From Rhynchonema sp. JSB1_4 (taxonomy: Eukaryota; Nematoda; Chromadorea; Monhysterida; Xyalidae), in the NCBI GenBank assembly GCA_030248065.1, contig JASAMV010004575.1, forward strand, positions 1 through 64,000: a stretch of DNA of 64,000 nucleotides. The letters are read 5' to 3'. Below, one piece after another: positions 23,055 to 35,400 of this stretch (position 1 is the first letter of the stretch; each line of letters starts with the position of its first letter). The position numbers and the translations under genes are program-made. The notes beneath the pieces are model-generated. The model did no database searches. It had not been told where the DNA came from and saw nothing but the letters and a program-made list of their open reading frames with translations.

Positions 23055-24347
23055 GTTGTTGAGTGAATATCTGATTTTTATGTGATTGGTGGCTTGATGT
23101 TGTGATTTTTGTATTCCTTGCTTTTTTGCTCACTTGTCGTTTGTAGTAGTTTCAGTGGGCCAGAAAGTTTGCACTTGAATCGCGTTAGTTTGCGATTATT
23201 GCACCTTGCCCCTTGTCGTTTGATCTGATTATTTCCGTTTCCAGAGTTTTGTTTTTTCAAACGCTTGTATATTTATCTAGGCATTTTTGGCCCATTCTCT
23301 GATTTGTTTGTTTTGGTGATTATCTATTTTTTTTCTGTTTTGTGATACTGTTAGGTTTTCTGTTTTGGTTTATGCATTGCAATGACGAAAGCCTTAGTGC
23401 GCCACACCATGGAAGTGCTGATATTTATGCTTTGACCTGACCGCTCTACTTTACGTACTGTGAATTGACTGTTCGGATATTTCAATGTGTGCTATATATC
23501 TTTCGGTTGAATTTTTGTTAGTTGTTGGAGTGTTAACCAGATTGTGGTGTGTCCGGTCTGCGAGGTCAATTGTTGTGCTCATAATTGTTATTTATGGAAA
23601 GGAAGGAATGACTAGGAGTTCGCTTGCAATATCAGGGAGAGGTTGATGTGAAGTTGTGCATATTTTCGTATTTGTTTGTGTTGACTGAGATTCGAACCTG
23701 TATTTTGTTGAGTCGAGATTTTTATCCTGTTTTTTTTTAATTTTGTGCTTCAATGTTGTTTTGAGCGCTCTTGTTCGTTGTCTTTTGTGTTTGTCTGTGG
23801 GTTGCTTGCATTATTAGGTGCGTATTCGCTGTCAAACTATGCGCCTGCTCCGTATGGTCAAGGTGGTGCGTTATTAATTTATTTGTCTGGCTTTGTGGAA
23901 AATTCTTCATTTTTATTGCTTTTACCACCTTTTTCCTATTTTATTGATGGGTAGTTAGGTTGCGAATCTGACATGTTTTCAAGTTGTCACGCGCGTATTT
24001 TAGCATTTTTGCCAATCATTTACATGTTGTATCCAGCGCACCGCTTTAACCGCGTTCACTTGTTGTGTTTCAGCCTAATCTCACGTTCTTTCATGTTTGA
24101 TCGAAAGTTGTGATAAAACCAAAGAGCAAATTTCGTCCGTGGTGGAATCTGGAATTTTAGTAATTACCGCGATGCGCACTTGTGTGTCAGCGCTTGCACA
24201 GTAAGGCATTCAGGTTGTATTTAACACTGACAACAAGGAATCAATTAAAAGCAAATTGTGCACAATAAGAACCTAAGCGGAGTAACATGATCCATGTTGG
24301 TATGCTTGTGCAAACCGATGACCGTAACTCGCCGAGCAGCTGTCCAA
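23055..24347. other. Intergenic region after chitin synthase, one possible extra exon
   Basis: AT-rich, presumably 3' UTR and spacer. At 23819-23868 an exon-like block follows an acceptor TTATTAG and precedes GTGGTG, reading AYSLSNYAPAPYGQ. It could be an alternative terminal exon, but its phase does not fit the modelled last exon. Nothing else is supported. Confidence 0.35.
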
Positions 24348-27328
24348 TCAATCAATCAATTCCTCCTTCACAACAACGGGCAAAGCATCAATGTCACTGG
24401 TTGAGTTCGTCTCGTCTTGAGTAGTCCCCCATTCCTGGTCTAAATACGGCGGATCTCCCCCGGCTGCAGGGGGTTGCATCTCGGCACTGACAATGCTGCT
24501 GGACGTGGACCCGGACTGGATGGCTTGCTGGATGACTGATTCGACCGCATCGGTCACCTTGGTCGACACGATCTTGGGTGCTGCATTGGCCATCTCTCTG
24601 TCAACCTGTGCCTTGTGCTGTCTCTGAACGTGTGCGCGCATCGACCGTTTCAAGTATCTCTGATCGCAGAATTCACATTTCACTCGCAGCGGGCTTCTGC
24701 CGCTGAAGCTGTTGTGCAACGCCATCGGTTCGGTTCGGGGCATCAGCGTCAATTTCAGAGCTGTTTCCACCGACATACCCAGCCTTCGGCGTTGGTCCTC
24801 GCATTTCAACGTGCGACCTTTGGTGACGTGATAGCGCGCTGCGGATGGGAACGGGAACGTTTGGCCACAGATGGCGCATTTATAGGGCAACTTGCTGCTG
24901 TGAGTTGATGATTCGCTTGGACCGAGCCCACCAGATCTTTTATTGGCCAACATCGGGGGTCGTTGCTGAGGCTGAAAAAATAAGAAACGAGCGAGTAATT
25001 AGGTAAATAGTCGATGTCAAACATGGTGATCGGGTCGGATCCATTTTCGTCACTGGGTCATTTTGAAACACAACTATCGGAAAGCCACTGCTGCCACTCA
25101 TTTCCACAGGCCACGTGACCAATAGAAACATCAGGTAAGATCGCACCAAGTTTGATATGAGAGAATAAAGACAATGACGAAACATGAACCAACGCGTCTT
25201 GTTTGCATCCGATGTCCGGGCGCCATTGCGAAGTGACAGTGGATACGCGACAGATGACGAGTGGAAAAACCGCACGTGCACTTGTAACCTGCATGGAAAA
25301 CCGTGGCTTATGTATTCGATCATCTACCACTACATGTAAACAAACATCTTATGGAGTGACTGACGCACTAGCGGACGCACAAATACAACCAACACGAAGC
25401 TAAACGTGTGTTTTGTCAACCAAAGTGCACAAAGAAGCATCCACAACTCTATGAGCGAGGCGTGATTTTTACTTTTCAGTTTCAGCTCCCCCGACCTGAC
25501 GGTGTGCACAATTCGTTTCAAAGATTAATCACTTCGAACATTTGGTGTTAAGAATCCAAACCCGCTTATCTGGTACTCAGATGCGTCAGCGATGTCACGT
25601 AGCTACCCCATTAATGTCACAGCAGCTTCTTTTGGAGAAGCCCGTCTGCTCAAACAGAAGTCCCCTCAAGTACAAGCCCCGCCCAGGACTGTCTGTCTGG
25701 CTCCCAGTTTAGACATTTATTTGACCAAAAACGGTACCCAGTGGTGACTGTTATGGTCAAAAAGTTGTTTTAATTTGTTTCTGAAGTTTTATTAGGCATC
25801 ACACACAGCTTCCATAAAGATATGCTTGATTTCAACCTCCTTGGTTACGACATTTACAACATTTTGTTTTCCTCAAGCGCACCTGAAGAAATAGAAACCC
25901 CTCCCTCCTAATAGAAACCCCCTCTACATCATGCAGCTAGGGTTGAAGCGATGTTGGGTCTAAGGTGACGGGTGTCGGGTCCGGTCCGGATGCATCCAGA
26001 TGTCGGGTGTCGGTTTTTTGGCACCGAGCCCGACGCTTACAGTTCAAAGCATTAATTTTGCTGAGAGAACTTTGAAGAAAATTTTCATCGAGCCAAATGT
26101 TTCCGAAGGCGAGAAATGTGGCGGTCTGGTGTTCATGTTGTTGAAAAACGCTTTAATTCAGTAAATTGAGCCAAAAATTAGCACCGATGAGACAAATGAG
26201 CAAAATTTGTCTTTGGTCCAAAAATTCGATGTCGATATTTTTAGAACTGTCGGGTGTCGAGGGATAACATCCCCCGAACTCTGACCCTATATGTAGCTTT
26301 CTCCTCCCCACGGCTTCTATCAGACAAAATACGGCAAAACGGTTTGTTCTGACTGTCCAGTCTGACAGCCTGCCTGTTGCTGCCGCCCAATAACGCGACC
26401 AACCGGACGCTGATTTCAGCACTTGCTCCATCCGTCGAGGGTGACTCGTTGTGACGGTCATGCCCGATGGCAATGTCGGTTTGCGTCGTGTTCGCAGCAC
26501 AACTTCTTTCACGATCTCCGGTTCGTCCGATTCCATCTGGTCGCGTTGCAGGAATGTTTGCAGCATTTCGCGTCGTGATCGATACGCACTCTGCAAAGAC
26601 GTCAAGTAATCCAGACACTCAGTTTTTTTTTAAATTCAGTGGGTGCAACTTGCACCTAATATGTCAAATTTTTGCTGCAACTTGCACCTAGAATTTTGTT
26701 TCATGAACAAAATGTGAAAAATCTAGGTGCAAGTTGCACCTAACCTCTAATTTTTAGGTGCAATTCTTTAATTTTAGGTGCAAATTGCACCTAAAAAGTG
26801 TCTAAAAAAACCTATGAATGCAGACATAATTCTGCACTTTTTTAAAGAGTATTTTTGGTGCAATGTACGCTTGAATACTGAAATTCTAGCATTTGCACGT
26901 AAACCAAAATTGGACAGTATAAATTACAACCAGTGAAAAACGAAAGAAATCATGCCAATCATGATCAATCACACACCGTCGATGATTGATTGCCAGATCG
27001 GCGATGATCTTTGTTATCGGAGACGAAGCCAAGCAGCCGTCCGATTTTGGTTTCATGTTGGTCGACCAGTTGTTCAACGTGGTTCAGTCGTGTCAACGCC
27101 TTGATCACCGCGTCTTTGGCTGTCGCTTGCTCACTTTTGAGAACGTGCAGATCTGCGGCGTAAAATTTTGAATCATGACAAATTTCAACACGGAAGGCCG
27201 AACTTACAAACTTGAAACTTTCCATGGCGAATACAGTTCAACAATTTCATTATTGACTGTATAGTACACATACCGGCAAGAATGTCCGTCAAGCCAGCGT
27301 GAAAAACGTTCTCCTTGTCGGTCAACAT
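24348..27328 (-). CDS. Zinc-finger protein B (340 aa), paralogue of the adjacent gene
   Basis: Exons on the minus strand: 27328-27274, 27152-26977, 26590-26423, 24971-24348; all phases agree (1,023 nt). The start MLTDKENVFHAGLTDIL parallels the neighbour's MVRHSDNSVFHIGLTDIL. Next comes a heptad-like helix (LHVLKSEQATAKDAVIKAL, then VEQLVDQHETKIGRLLG), likely a dimerising coiled coil and nearly identical in the paralogue. SDEPEIVKEVVL follows. The last exon has an atypical finger CAICGQTF...RYHVTKGRTLKC (C2HC spacing), a C2H2 finger CEFCDQRYLKRSMRAHVQRQH, and an acidic tail with GDPPYLDQEWG. Probably a nuclear DNA- or RNA-binding factor; I do not recognise the family. The 26423-24971 intron contains a hAT-like element. 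Confidence 0.72.
25938..26289. mobile_element. hAT-like element with degenerate TSD in a zinc-finger gene intron
   Basis: The ends are TAGGGTTGAAG and CTCTGACCCTA, with GGGTGTCGGGT repeats inside both ends. CATGCAGC (25930-25937) and TATGTAGC (26290-26297) match at 6 of 8 positions; both differences are C-to-T. It is probably an older relative of the 10882-11559 element, which has similar ends and GTGTCGG repeats. Confidence 0.65.
26637..26800. repeat. Cluster of short palindromes AGGTGCAAGTTGCACCT
   Basis: At least four copies of TAGGTGCAA(G/A)TTGCACCTA, some reduced to half sites, lie just upstream of zinc-finger gene B exon 4. A related pair lies at about 49152-49200 in the rdgB-like gene. 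Confidence 0.6.
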
Positions 27329-27753
27329 ATCTTGTTTCGTTCACTCAGTATGACGAAACGGCGGGTACGACAGTTCTAAACGGGACAAAATTTCGTCCGT
27401 AAGAATACCGTTACAATTTCTGAAAAAATATAATCGGGATAACAGATAGATTGCTACATACCGATTTGTCTTGGTGGCCGAGAAATGACAGGAAACGGTA
27501 TTTCACTTGGACAGCAAGCGAACACTGTTGAGTGGCAACAGGGCAGATTCTTGAAGCATCAACTCATGAAAGTTTGCGATTAGATTTTATTACATGACAA
27601 GATTGACAAGTTTCCACTTTCTATCAATGGCCAGTTTTATAGCAAGAGATTATTACCACAAGAAAGCAGAAGCCAAACTGATTGAACATGAAAATGAGTG
27701 GAAATGAACACACAAGATAATTACTTGCCGTATCAATAATCAGATCATCTTTA
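27329..27753. other. Spacer upstream of zinc-finger gene B, no gene seen
   Basis: This short interval would contain the promoter of gene B. It is AT-rich with no recognised motif. The next element begins at 27754. Confidence 0.4.
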
Positions 27754-28427
27754 CAGTGATGTAGTTAGGGTGGGGGGGGGTATTGGAACCCCCAAATCCA
27801 GCTATTTTACCTATTTTTCTTGCTTGTCTGACTCAACTATTTACCCATCTACATTTCTTCCAGTCCCTTACCAGCTATCTTTCTTACCCATCTTTCTTCC
27901 TATAACGAAGTTTTCTTCACAAAAATGACCTTAAAGTTTTTTCGTGCTGCGCGTTCGCGCGGGCACCACACCACCACAACCACAGTATCACTTTTCACCA
28001 ACATTTTGACGTTGTTGTGCGGTATTTTGCGTAGCCTGTATTTGCAATAAATAAAGGCTTAGGGCGGCCTTAGGTTAAATCCGGAACCGGAAATATTTCC
28101 GGAAAACGCATTATTTTTGCATGTAAATTTTTGCGTTTTCCGGAAATATTTCCGGAGTCCGTAAATGTTTTGTATTTTTGCATGCAAATTATTTCCGGGT
28201 TCCTGATTCCGGATTTAACAGTTCGCCCTAAATTGTAACCCTTTTTGGGCATTTGGGCAATACCCCAGCGTCCCTGCTGCCCCGCAAAACCGCTACCACA
28301 ATATTTCTTGTCGGTACTCCTCAAATTGGGGTACAAAATACCTGGCTGGCTGCCTATCTTTCTTGCGCCTGAGCTCTCTAGCTATTGACATCTATTTTTC
28401 TTGCTCAGACCAACTACATCATCACTG
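27754..28427. mobile_element. hAT-like MITE whose right end overlaps the zinc-finger gene A stop codon
   Basis: The left end is CAGTGATGTAGTTAGGG; the right end is CCAACTACATCATCACTG. Repeated TA(T/C)CTTTCTT / CTATCTTTCTTGC motifs lie inside both ends, and a GC-rich hairpin lies at 27943-27967. No matching 8-bp TSD was found (CATCTTTA against TCTTAATG). A second inverted repeat (28060-28230) is nested inside. Confidence 0.6.
28060..28230. repeat. Nested fold-back repeat with AAATCCGGAA / TTTCCGG palindromes
   Basis: TTAGGGCGGC...TTAAATCCGGAA pairs with TTCCGGATTTAA...TTCGCCCTAA. The interior is built from GGAAATATTTCC and TTTTTGCATG units on both strands. Confidence 0.6.
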
Positions 28428-31159
28428 TCTTAATGTCATGTTCAAGTAAAGCATCTGCTATGTTCGCATTCGCAACACCCCACTCCTGGTCTAAATACGG
28501 AGGGTCACCAGCAGCTTGCGGTTGGCTTGAATATTCAGGTTCATGAGTAGGTTCAGAAAAATGACGGCTGGCGTCGGACTGCGCAGATTGGTGCATCGCA
28601 CTGGAATTGGGTGTGTTTGAAACATCAGCTGACCTCGACACTGACATCTCTGCATTCAGTTTCGTGAGTTTGGGGCGCGGATGCACGCGACACATGTGCA
28701 CAGCGAGCACGTTCTTATTCTTGTAGTAGTGCCCACAGATATGACATCTCAGTTTCATTGACTGTAGTTGTTGTATTTGCTGTTTTGATTTGGCACCAGG
28801 AACCGGATTATGTAGTGGAATTAGTGTGATTCTGAGTGCCTCCTCAATTGATCGACCCGATTGTATCAACAGCTGTTCACATCGAGGCGGTCGACCTTCG
28901 GTCACGTGATGTCGAGCGGCGGACTCGAATTTGAATGTTTGACCGCAGATTGCACATCGGTAGGGGCGCCACTGGTTACTGCTGCTGCTCGGCGTGGGCG
29001 CTGGGGGCGATTGGGCGGCGGCGGTCTGAAATGGCCGGCAAAGTGTGCCGTTTTTGTCCTTGCTTTCTAAGGTGACCCTCCGAAGTCCGAACGATGTTTT
29101 TGGTCCCAAATCTGCTAATATCTGCTAGTTGCCTCAATTGGGAATATTCTTTATATGATAAATGAAAACGACGGATTCAGCACGATCATGTAGAGCATCG
29201 ACCGTATTCATTTATATTACAGCAACAAAAACGATGGCAGGTCCAACTGAGGCAGTGTTGGCAGAACGCACAGTGTGTTTGAGCGGTCGGTGGCCGGGCG
29301 ACGCTGCCAAATGACGACGCAATCGAATGCTACTGAACCACTGGCCACAACTGCATTTGTGCGCATCTGGCGGTGGTGAAACTGCAAACAAACTTGGTCT
29401 CATGTATCTTGTGTTGTGCAAAATAAAAACTTCTGCAAGCAGAAAAATGACAGGCGAAGAGGGTATAGTATCACCAGTGTAGTTAGTGGCAGGCAAATGG
29501 TTGCAAGGTACCCTTGGGGGATGGATCCAGATGGTTGCAAAGTAGCCTCCCCAGCCTCCAGAAGGTTGCAAGGGACCCCTGAGGTCCGAAAAAAGGATGT
29601 TTTTTTGCATGCATTAAACTGCAAGATTTGCCGAGAAATAGGTACTTTTTTACAATTTGGCCGAAAATTTGCCTAAAATAGCTATTATATGGAGGTCGCG
29701 ATTTTTGGTGTTTTGAGGTCGAAAACCACCCATTTTTGCCTATGAAAACCATAAATTAATGGTTGCAAGGTACCCTCCGGGATGGTTGCAAGGTACCTAC
29801 CCCTCCCCTATCCCCCAAGGGGTGGTTGCAAGGTACCTATCCCTTATGGGTGGAATTCCCCCACCCCCCAGCCACTACACTGAGTATCACACAATGTGAA
29901 TATCCTTGAAATTGAATACACACACACCTTGCAGCGAAGTGCCAGGACTGACGCGCATTGAGGTCGTCTGTTTGCTGGATTGTTGTTGTTGCACAAACAC
30001 TTCATTCACAATCTCAGGTTCGTCCGACCCGGCTTCTCGCGTGCCGGGCTCAGACCGTGACGTACTGCTGTCCCCGAGACTCAGACTGGGACTGAAACGT
30101 CGACCATCAGCAGCATTGTGGCTTTGAACCAGAACCGACTGCGAATCATGATTGCCTGTCGCTATTGCTGTGTCCATTTGTGGTGCACATCATAGTAGTG
30201 GCTGGGGGGGGGTTGGGGGGGGTTACCCCCCCCCTCTCAGTACTTACCTACCACAAAACCCGAGGGGGGGGGGTTGGGGGGGGTTGAGTACTTACCTCTC
30301 ACAACTCCAAATCATACCTCTCACAAGCAATTTTATACCTTTTTAAGGCAAAAATCGGTGTTTTTCGACCTTATTTTCCCAAAAATCGCGCGCTCCGCGC
30401 GCAAACCCACCCATTAAACCTATTTTTAGGCGATTTTCGGCGAAAATTTTGAAAAAGTACTATTTTTACCTCAATTTTTGGCCAAAATTGTATCACAAAA
30501 ACGGTGTTTTTTCGCCTTTTTGGGTGACCAAAATCATACCTCTCACGCTTCCGGTCCCAACCCCGCATCATACTTACCTCCCACACATGGGCCTGCCACT
30601 ACACTGGTGCACATCGCACAACTTCGCTGTCCCCAAAGTCGTGCTTTGACCGATTCTGTAACAAACAGTCAAATTAACGGCTTGCGACACTGGGCAGGGC
30701 AACAGCTGAAGAAAATTCATGCAAAAACAGGCACGAACTGTGAACAAGATGGATCGAGATGGCGTTGTCTCTGCCCGAGAATCGTTGTCGTACGTTTGTG
30801 GTGTCAACTGTCGACCACCCGGTGTGACCAAGCCAAGCAGCCGTCCGATTTTGGTTTCATGTTGGTCGACCAGTTGTTCAACGTGGTTCAGTCGTGTCAA
30901 CGCCTTGATCACCGCGTCCTTGGCTGTCGCTTGCTCACTTTTGAGAACGTGCAGATCTGGAAATGATTCGCGATAGGATGGTTCTCTCATTCGCCAAGTT
31001 TCGTTGCATTCGACTGAATGAACGACACACTTGAGTTTCATGGAGGAACCTTTCAAATCAAGCCACAACTTGCCCAGCCATTCTGCAGCCTTTGCACTTA
31101 CCATCCAATATATCTGTCAAACCAATGTGAAATACGCTGTTATCGCTGTGTCTCACCAT
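28414..31159 (-). CDS. Zinc-finger protein A (383 aa), paralogue of the adjacent gene
   Basis: Minus-strand exons 31159-31102, 31082-31050, 30956-30829, 30138-29928, 29381-29272 and 29025-28414 join in phase (1,152 nt). The second exon (EWLGKLWLDLK) and the exact ends of exons 3 and 4 are the least certain. The coiled-coil exon is almost identical to that of gene B at protein and DNA level. Exon 4 carries SDEPEIVNEVFV and a poly-Gln stretch. Exon 5 holds a finger CSCGQWFSSIRLRRHLAASPGH that I could not find in gene B. The last exon has CAICGQTF...RHHVTEGRPPRC (C2HC spacing), a C2H2 finger CHICGHYYKNKNVLAVHMCRVH and GDPPYLDQEWG. The final codons and stop (KTVMM-stop) lie in the end of a transposon. 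Likely a nuclear binding factor; family not recognised. Confidence 0.7.
29475..29882. mobile_element. hAT-like MITE, GGTTGCAAGGTACC family, in zinc-finger gene A intron
   Basis: The ends are CAGTGTAGTTAGTGGC and GCCACTACACTG, with a perfect 8-bp TSD AGTATCAC (29467-29474 and 29883-29890). GGTTGCAAGGTACC-type motifs are repeated about six times, three near each end. It lies between exons 4 and 5 of gene A. Confidence 0.9.
30191..30606. mobile_element. hAT-like MITE, ACTTACCTCTCACA family, in zinc-finger gene A intron
   Basis: The right end is GCCACTACACTG; the left end CATAGTAGTGGC carries a mutated terminal CAGTG. The 8-bp TSD GTGCACAT is perfect (30183-30190 and 30607-30614). ACTTACCTCTCACA/TACCTCTCACAA motifs lie at both ends, and a CGCGCG...CGCGCG hairpin lies at 30386-30402. 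It sits just 5' of exon 4 of gene A. Confidence 0.9.
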
Positions 31160-32493
31160 TTCGAAAGAGAGAGAGAAAATTTACCACATATTGCTGTTTC
31201 TCGCTTTACTGACAAGACAGGTTTGTGGATTTTGATTATGGAACAAGCTGCAAATCTGAAAAACCTCAAGTCTCAGCATTCAGCAATCGGTTTGCGCATG
31301 GGGGCACCAAAAATGTTTCAGCAAGAAAAACTGGAAAGGACTGCCGGTCCAACCAAAGGACTTTTTCGACGAGCGACTAATTATACGGAAATCCACCCGA
31401 TCGAGCACGCGTGCACGAGAGATACAGCCGTTTTTCGTCGTGGCTGTGTGTTTTATTTGATTCAGGCTGGTGCCTAAGCCTAAGCCAAAGCCTAACCGCA
31501 AGCCTAAGCCTAAGCCTAAGCCTGAAATAGAAGCCTAAAGCTTAAGTATGGGACTATGCTTAAGCACACACAAAACGGGTGGATTTCCGTATAATTAGTC
31601 AATCTTCTTTTTCGTCCTGTGTGCACTACCTTCATTTTGTACAAGTTCGGTTTCACGGTGAGGGTTTTTCCTGGAGGACTTGCATGGATTGGGCGCATGT
31701 TCGTCACTTACATTGGAACCGCAACCGTTCATGTACAAAAGGAACCATGTATGATAAAATTATATCATCACCACAGAAACGCTATGCGCTGATGTTTCAA
31801 GCACTGCATGAAACAGTGAGCACTTTTACTTTCCAAACAGAGACGCATCGGTTCTGTCTACAAGTAGACGTTCTCAAGCGTTTGTTTGCATGGCTGCACG
31901 CAGCGGAGCGTTGATTCCGATGGGTTCAAGACTAACTCATGCACTGTTTTGTCCAAAACACGACTGAATTTCGTGTGCCTGACACAGAAACAATTGGGCG
32001 ATTTATGATAATTTTATTGATTAAATACTGGAACGAGCTCATCTTATCAATTATTTCTTGACGTTCGGATGAGCACTTTATCAGCAATAGCAAGTCGGAA
32101 TAGGTGATTAAACTGGCGATATTTCACACTTATACATCATAAACGGTTCTTGATAGTCATCGGACGCCGAATTTCGGATGCCATTTTTGAGTGGGTAAAG
32201 CCCAAAACCACATGAGGTGTGAGAAATATCAAATCACGCGCCACGCAGCTGACGTTGGTTACATGTTATACTGGTTGTTCTGCTGTCATTAAAACATTGT
32301 TTAGCTTCATCTAATATCAAAACCTTTACCATGTGACCAGCCTGGCTGGACTGCATGAAGCGCGATTCTCATCTCAATAAACAAACAATACATTAATACA
32401 TATCCCGCTTTCTGAGATTATTTATATTCATCACGTAGTTAAATAAAGAACTCTCGGTCAGAGTCAGGCGTCGGGGCACAATTTCTTGTGGAA
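31160..32493. other. Intergenic region between zinc-finger gene A and chimaerin
   Basis: It contains the 31375-31600 inverted-repeat element. The rest is AT-rich with no supported exon. Its right part is the likely chimaerin 3' UTR. Confidence 0.4.
31375..31600. repeat. MITE with TTAGGC-like array
   Basis: GACTAATTATACGGAAATCC (31375) is inverted at 31580-31600. Outer similarity (GACTTTTTCG against CTTTTTCGTCC) extends to about 31350 and 31620. A degenerate GCCTAA array lies at 31469-31530. Confidence 0.65.
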
Positions 32494-35400
32494 TCAGGGT
32501 CCAACAGCATTGCTGAGTCTGGGTTGCGGTTGTGGTGGCGTCTGCTGAGCCAAGACCATATTCGGGAACAGTTTGCTGGCATTGACAATCACGTATTGTA
32601 GGACGTATTGTTCCTGATGTGGCAAGGCGGCCATTGACTGCGGTGACGCATGGCACATTATGGTGGGTGCAAAGATGGTCGCTAGGTTGTCGACGGTCAT
32701 CTTGTTGACCGCACAGTGCTCGGCCACAACCGACAGATGGCAGATTAGCGTACGGAGTGTGTCGAAATGAGCCATGGGCAGGTCGTGCTCGATCACGTGA
32801 CGCGCCATCTTGATACGATCGTAGTCGGATCTGGTAAAAAGGCGAGTCTTCAGTTCATATACAGAAGTTGGTGCTTGCGGCTGCCATAGCACGAAGCCAA
32901 TATGACAAAAAGCATGGATCCTGCTGCACGACACTAATGATTGAAGGCGGAGATTTATCTACTGGAGTATCTGACACGATTATGTTCCTTCGCATTAAAT
33001 TCACTACGAGTTTTTGAGAACAACTGGTTATTACGGCGCTCTAAGGGCGCGCCCATGTAGGCCAGGGCCAGGGCCGGGGCCATGAAAAATAATCTATGTC
33101 CGAGGCCCCGGCTCCGGCCCTGGCCTACATGGGCGCATCCTAACGGAATTTAGTAAAAACTTAAACGCCAATTTTGACCACCGAAAAAGTTGTTTAAACT
33201 GTGCAGAAACCACTAAACTGGCTGAAATCAAAATTATTATTAAAGCTTAACCCTTCATTCGAATTCGAAAAGTCAAGTGACATCCACAAGAACCCGCGAT
33301 CAAAGCGTAAAAACTGTGGGAACCAGCTGACCGCCTAGCCTGGTGGTGAATATGGCCGAAATGTGCACCAGCCCTGAACGAACAAGGAAATCCATGCCCG
33401 AAGCCGAAACTGACCTTGACGATTGTCTCAAGCACTGCGACAACTTGACATAGCACGAATATGTGATCAGCGGTTGGGGTAACAGACGTAGGTATAATTT
33501 GAGCAAACCAGCCACTGAGTGCACATCTTCCACCTGAAACATTTTAGATCATTGAAACAAAAACGTCCAATGTTTGCTCTCAATCTTGAATCAATCAACC
33601 TTCTGAGGCGACAGGTCCACCGGTTTCGTGCCTATATCGAACGCAACACGAAGTCTCTCGATCTCATCGTGGCTGCCCGATATGCGATAGATGCCCTCCA
33701 CAAACAGACCACGGGATTCGATCTCGGATACGCATCTGGAGAACAGTAGAATTTTAGTACAAATTGCTATGGCTGGTGTTTTGGACGATGTCCAACATCG
33801 GTATGTATAATTGGCATGCACGATCAATCATCGCAATCAAGTGATCATTTGAAAATCATCCTCCCCTGCGGATGGACTCGGAGTTCGTGAATTTTTGTGT
33901 GGACCATGTTTTTCGATGGATTCGCAGCACGCAGTACTCACAAGCAAACATAAAAGAAAAACTTCCGCGACGCGAGGTCCCATGCACGGCTATATACACC
34001 TAAGTTCATACTGTCATCGAGCACCCCAAAACTTATGTGAAACATCAGCCAGCCAACTAACTGCCTAACGACAGGAGGCAGTGCGTTCTGATGTGCCATA
34101 CACAACGTGTTCAGATCGACGGCAAACATTCGCTTGACGTATTTCAAGTCCGGTTGGCAATCCATTCGTGTTTTCTCCGAGCATTTTTTGTGTGCCGCAA
34201 AGCCACAGTCCTCGCAACGAAGACCCTGAAACATTAGGGTGGCTTGAGATAGAGATGCAGATAACCTTGTGATGAAAGAGAGGTACATGAGTTCAGTACT
34301 CAGTCGCCGTACTGATGGATTGGGAGAGACAGACTCAGACACCACGTTGTAATCAGAACAGAGAATCTGATCAGTTCGGAAGCAGAAGTGATATTATTAT
34401 GTAAGATCCAGCTTGTTATCATGCCTATCGAAGGCATATGGTCCTCATTTTACTGGAGATAGTGCCACAATTGATATTTTACGCCAGCACAAAATCAACC
34501 CGTGGTTGCTTTTGGGGGTAGGCGGGCATCTAGTACATTTGTACTGCGAATGATCTGGTGCGCCGCGCGTCTGTGAAACAGGTCGGAAATCAAATACATG
34601 CACAATTCACTATGAATAGGACGTTGATATATCCTACACCAACCTGCTGCACCAATCCCCACATGAAATTGCCGCAATAATCACAAAAGTGCGCCTTAAA
34701 CGTGTGCGATTTGAATCGATGCGCCTTCTGTGGCATCGATATGGCACCGTTGGCGTCGACTACTTGGGATACCGGACGCGCGGGCAGGGGACCGGTGCGA
34801 GGGGCGGTCGCGGTCGGGCCTGGAAGGGAGACTAAAGTTGGCAATCCATGGCCCGGTGTCAATCTTGGTGAACGGAGTTGGATTTGGCAGTCTGACACAG
34901 AGGAGGTTACGGTGACCAACTATTGCGACCTTGTTGTGCTCCGGACACTTCCACGCTCAACGGCTGATTCAGTTGTTGTCTTTGTCGCATTGCATTGCGT
35001 TGGTATTTGGAATACGGCGCCTCTTCATAGTTGGCCTCATCGGTCATACGCTGCAAAGTTGGATATTATGTTGGAGCAGCCTCAGTTATTTTTTATGCTT
35101 TCGTTTAAATGAGATTGAAAACAAGTCTTTACAGTCTGGTTCGGCACTATGAACTACTGTTATCATGACCCATGGATCGTACAGGCATGTCAGTGAAAAC
35201 TAAACTCCACACTTTATTCCAAAACAGAACACGGCCGGCACATTATACCTGAATGTAATCGCTGGCGTGTTTGTCCAAGTACATACAAATCAGTCCGTCA
35301 GCCACAAGCAGGTCGATTGTGTCGAATCGTTTCTCGCCGACATAATGACTGCCGTCGTAGAACAATCGATAATTCTTTGTCTGTTCGTCAAACCGAATGC

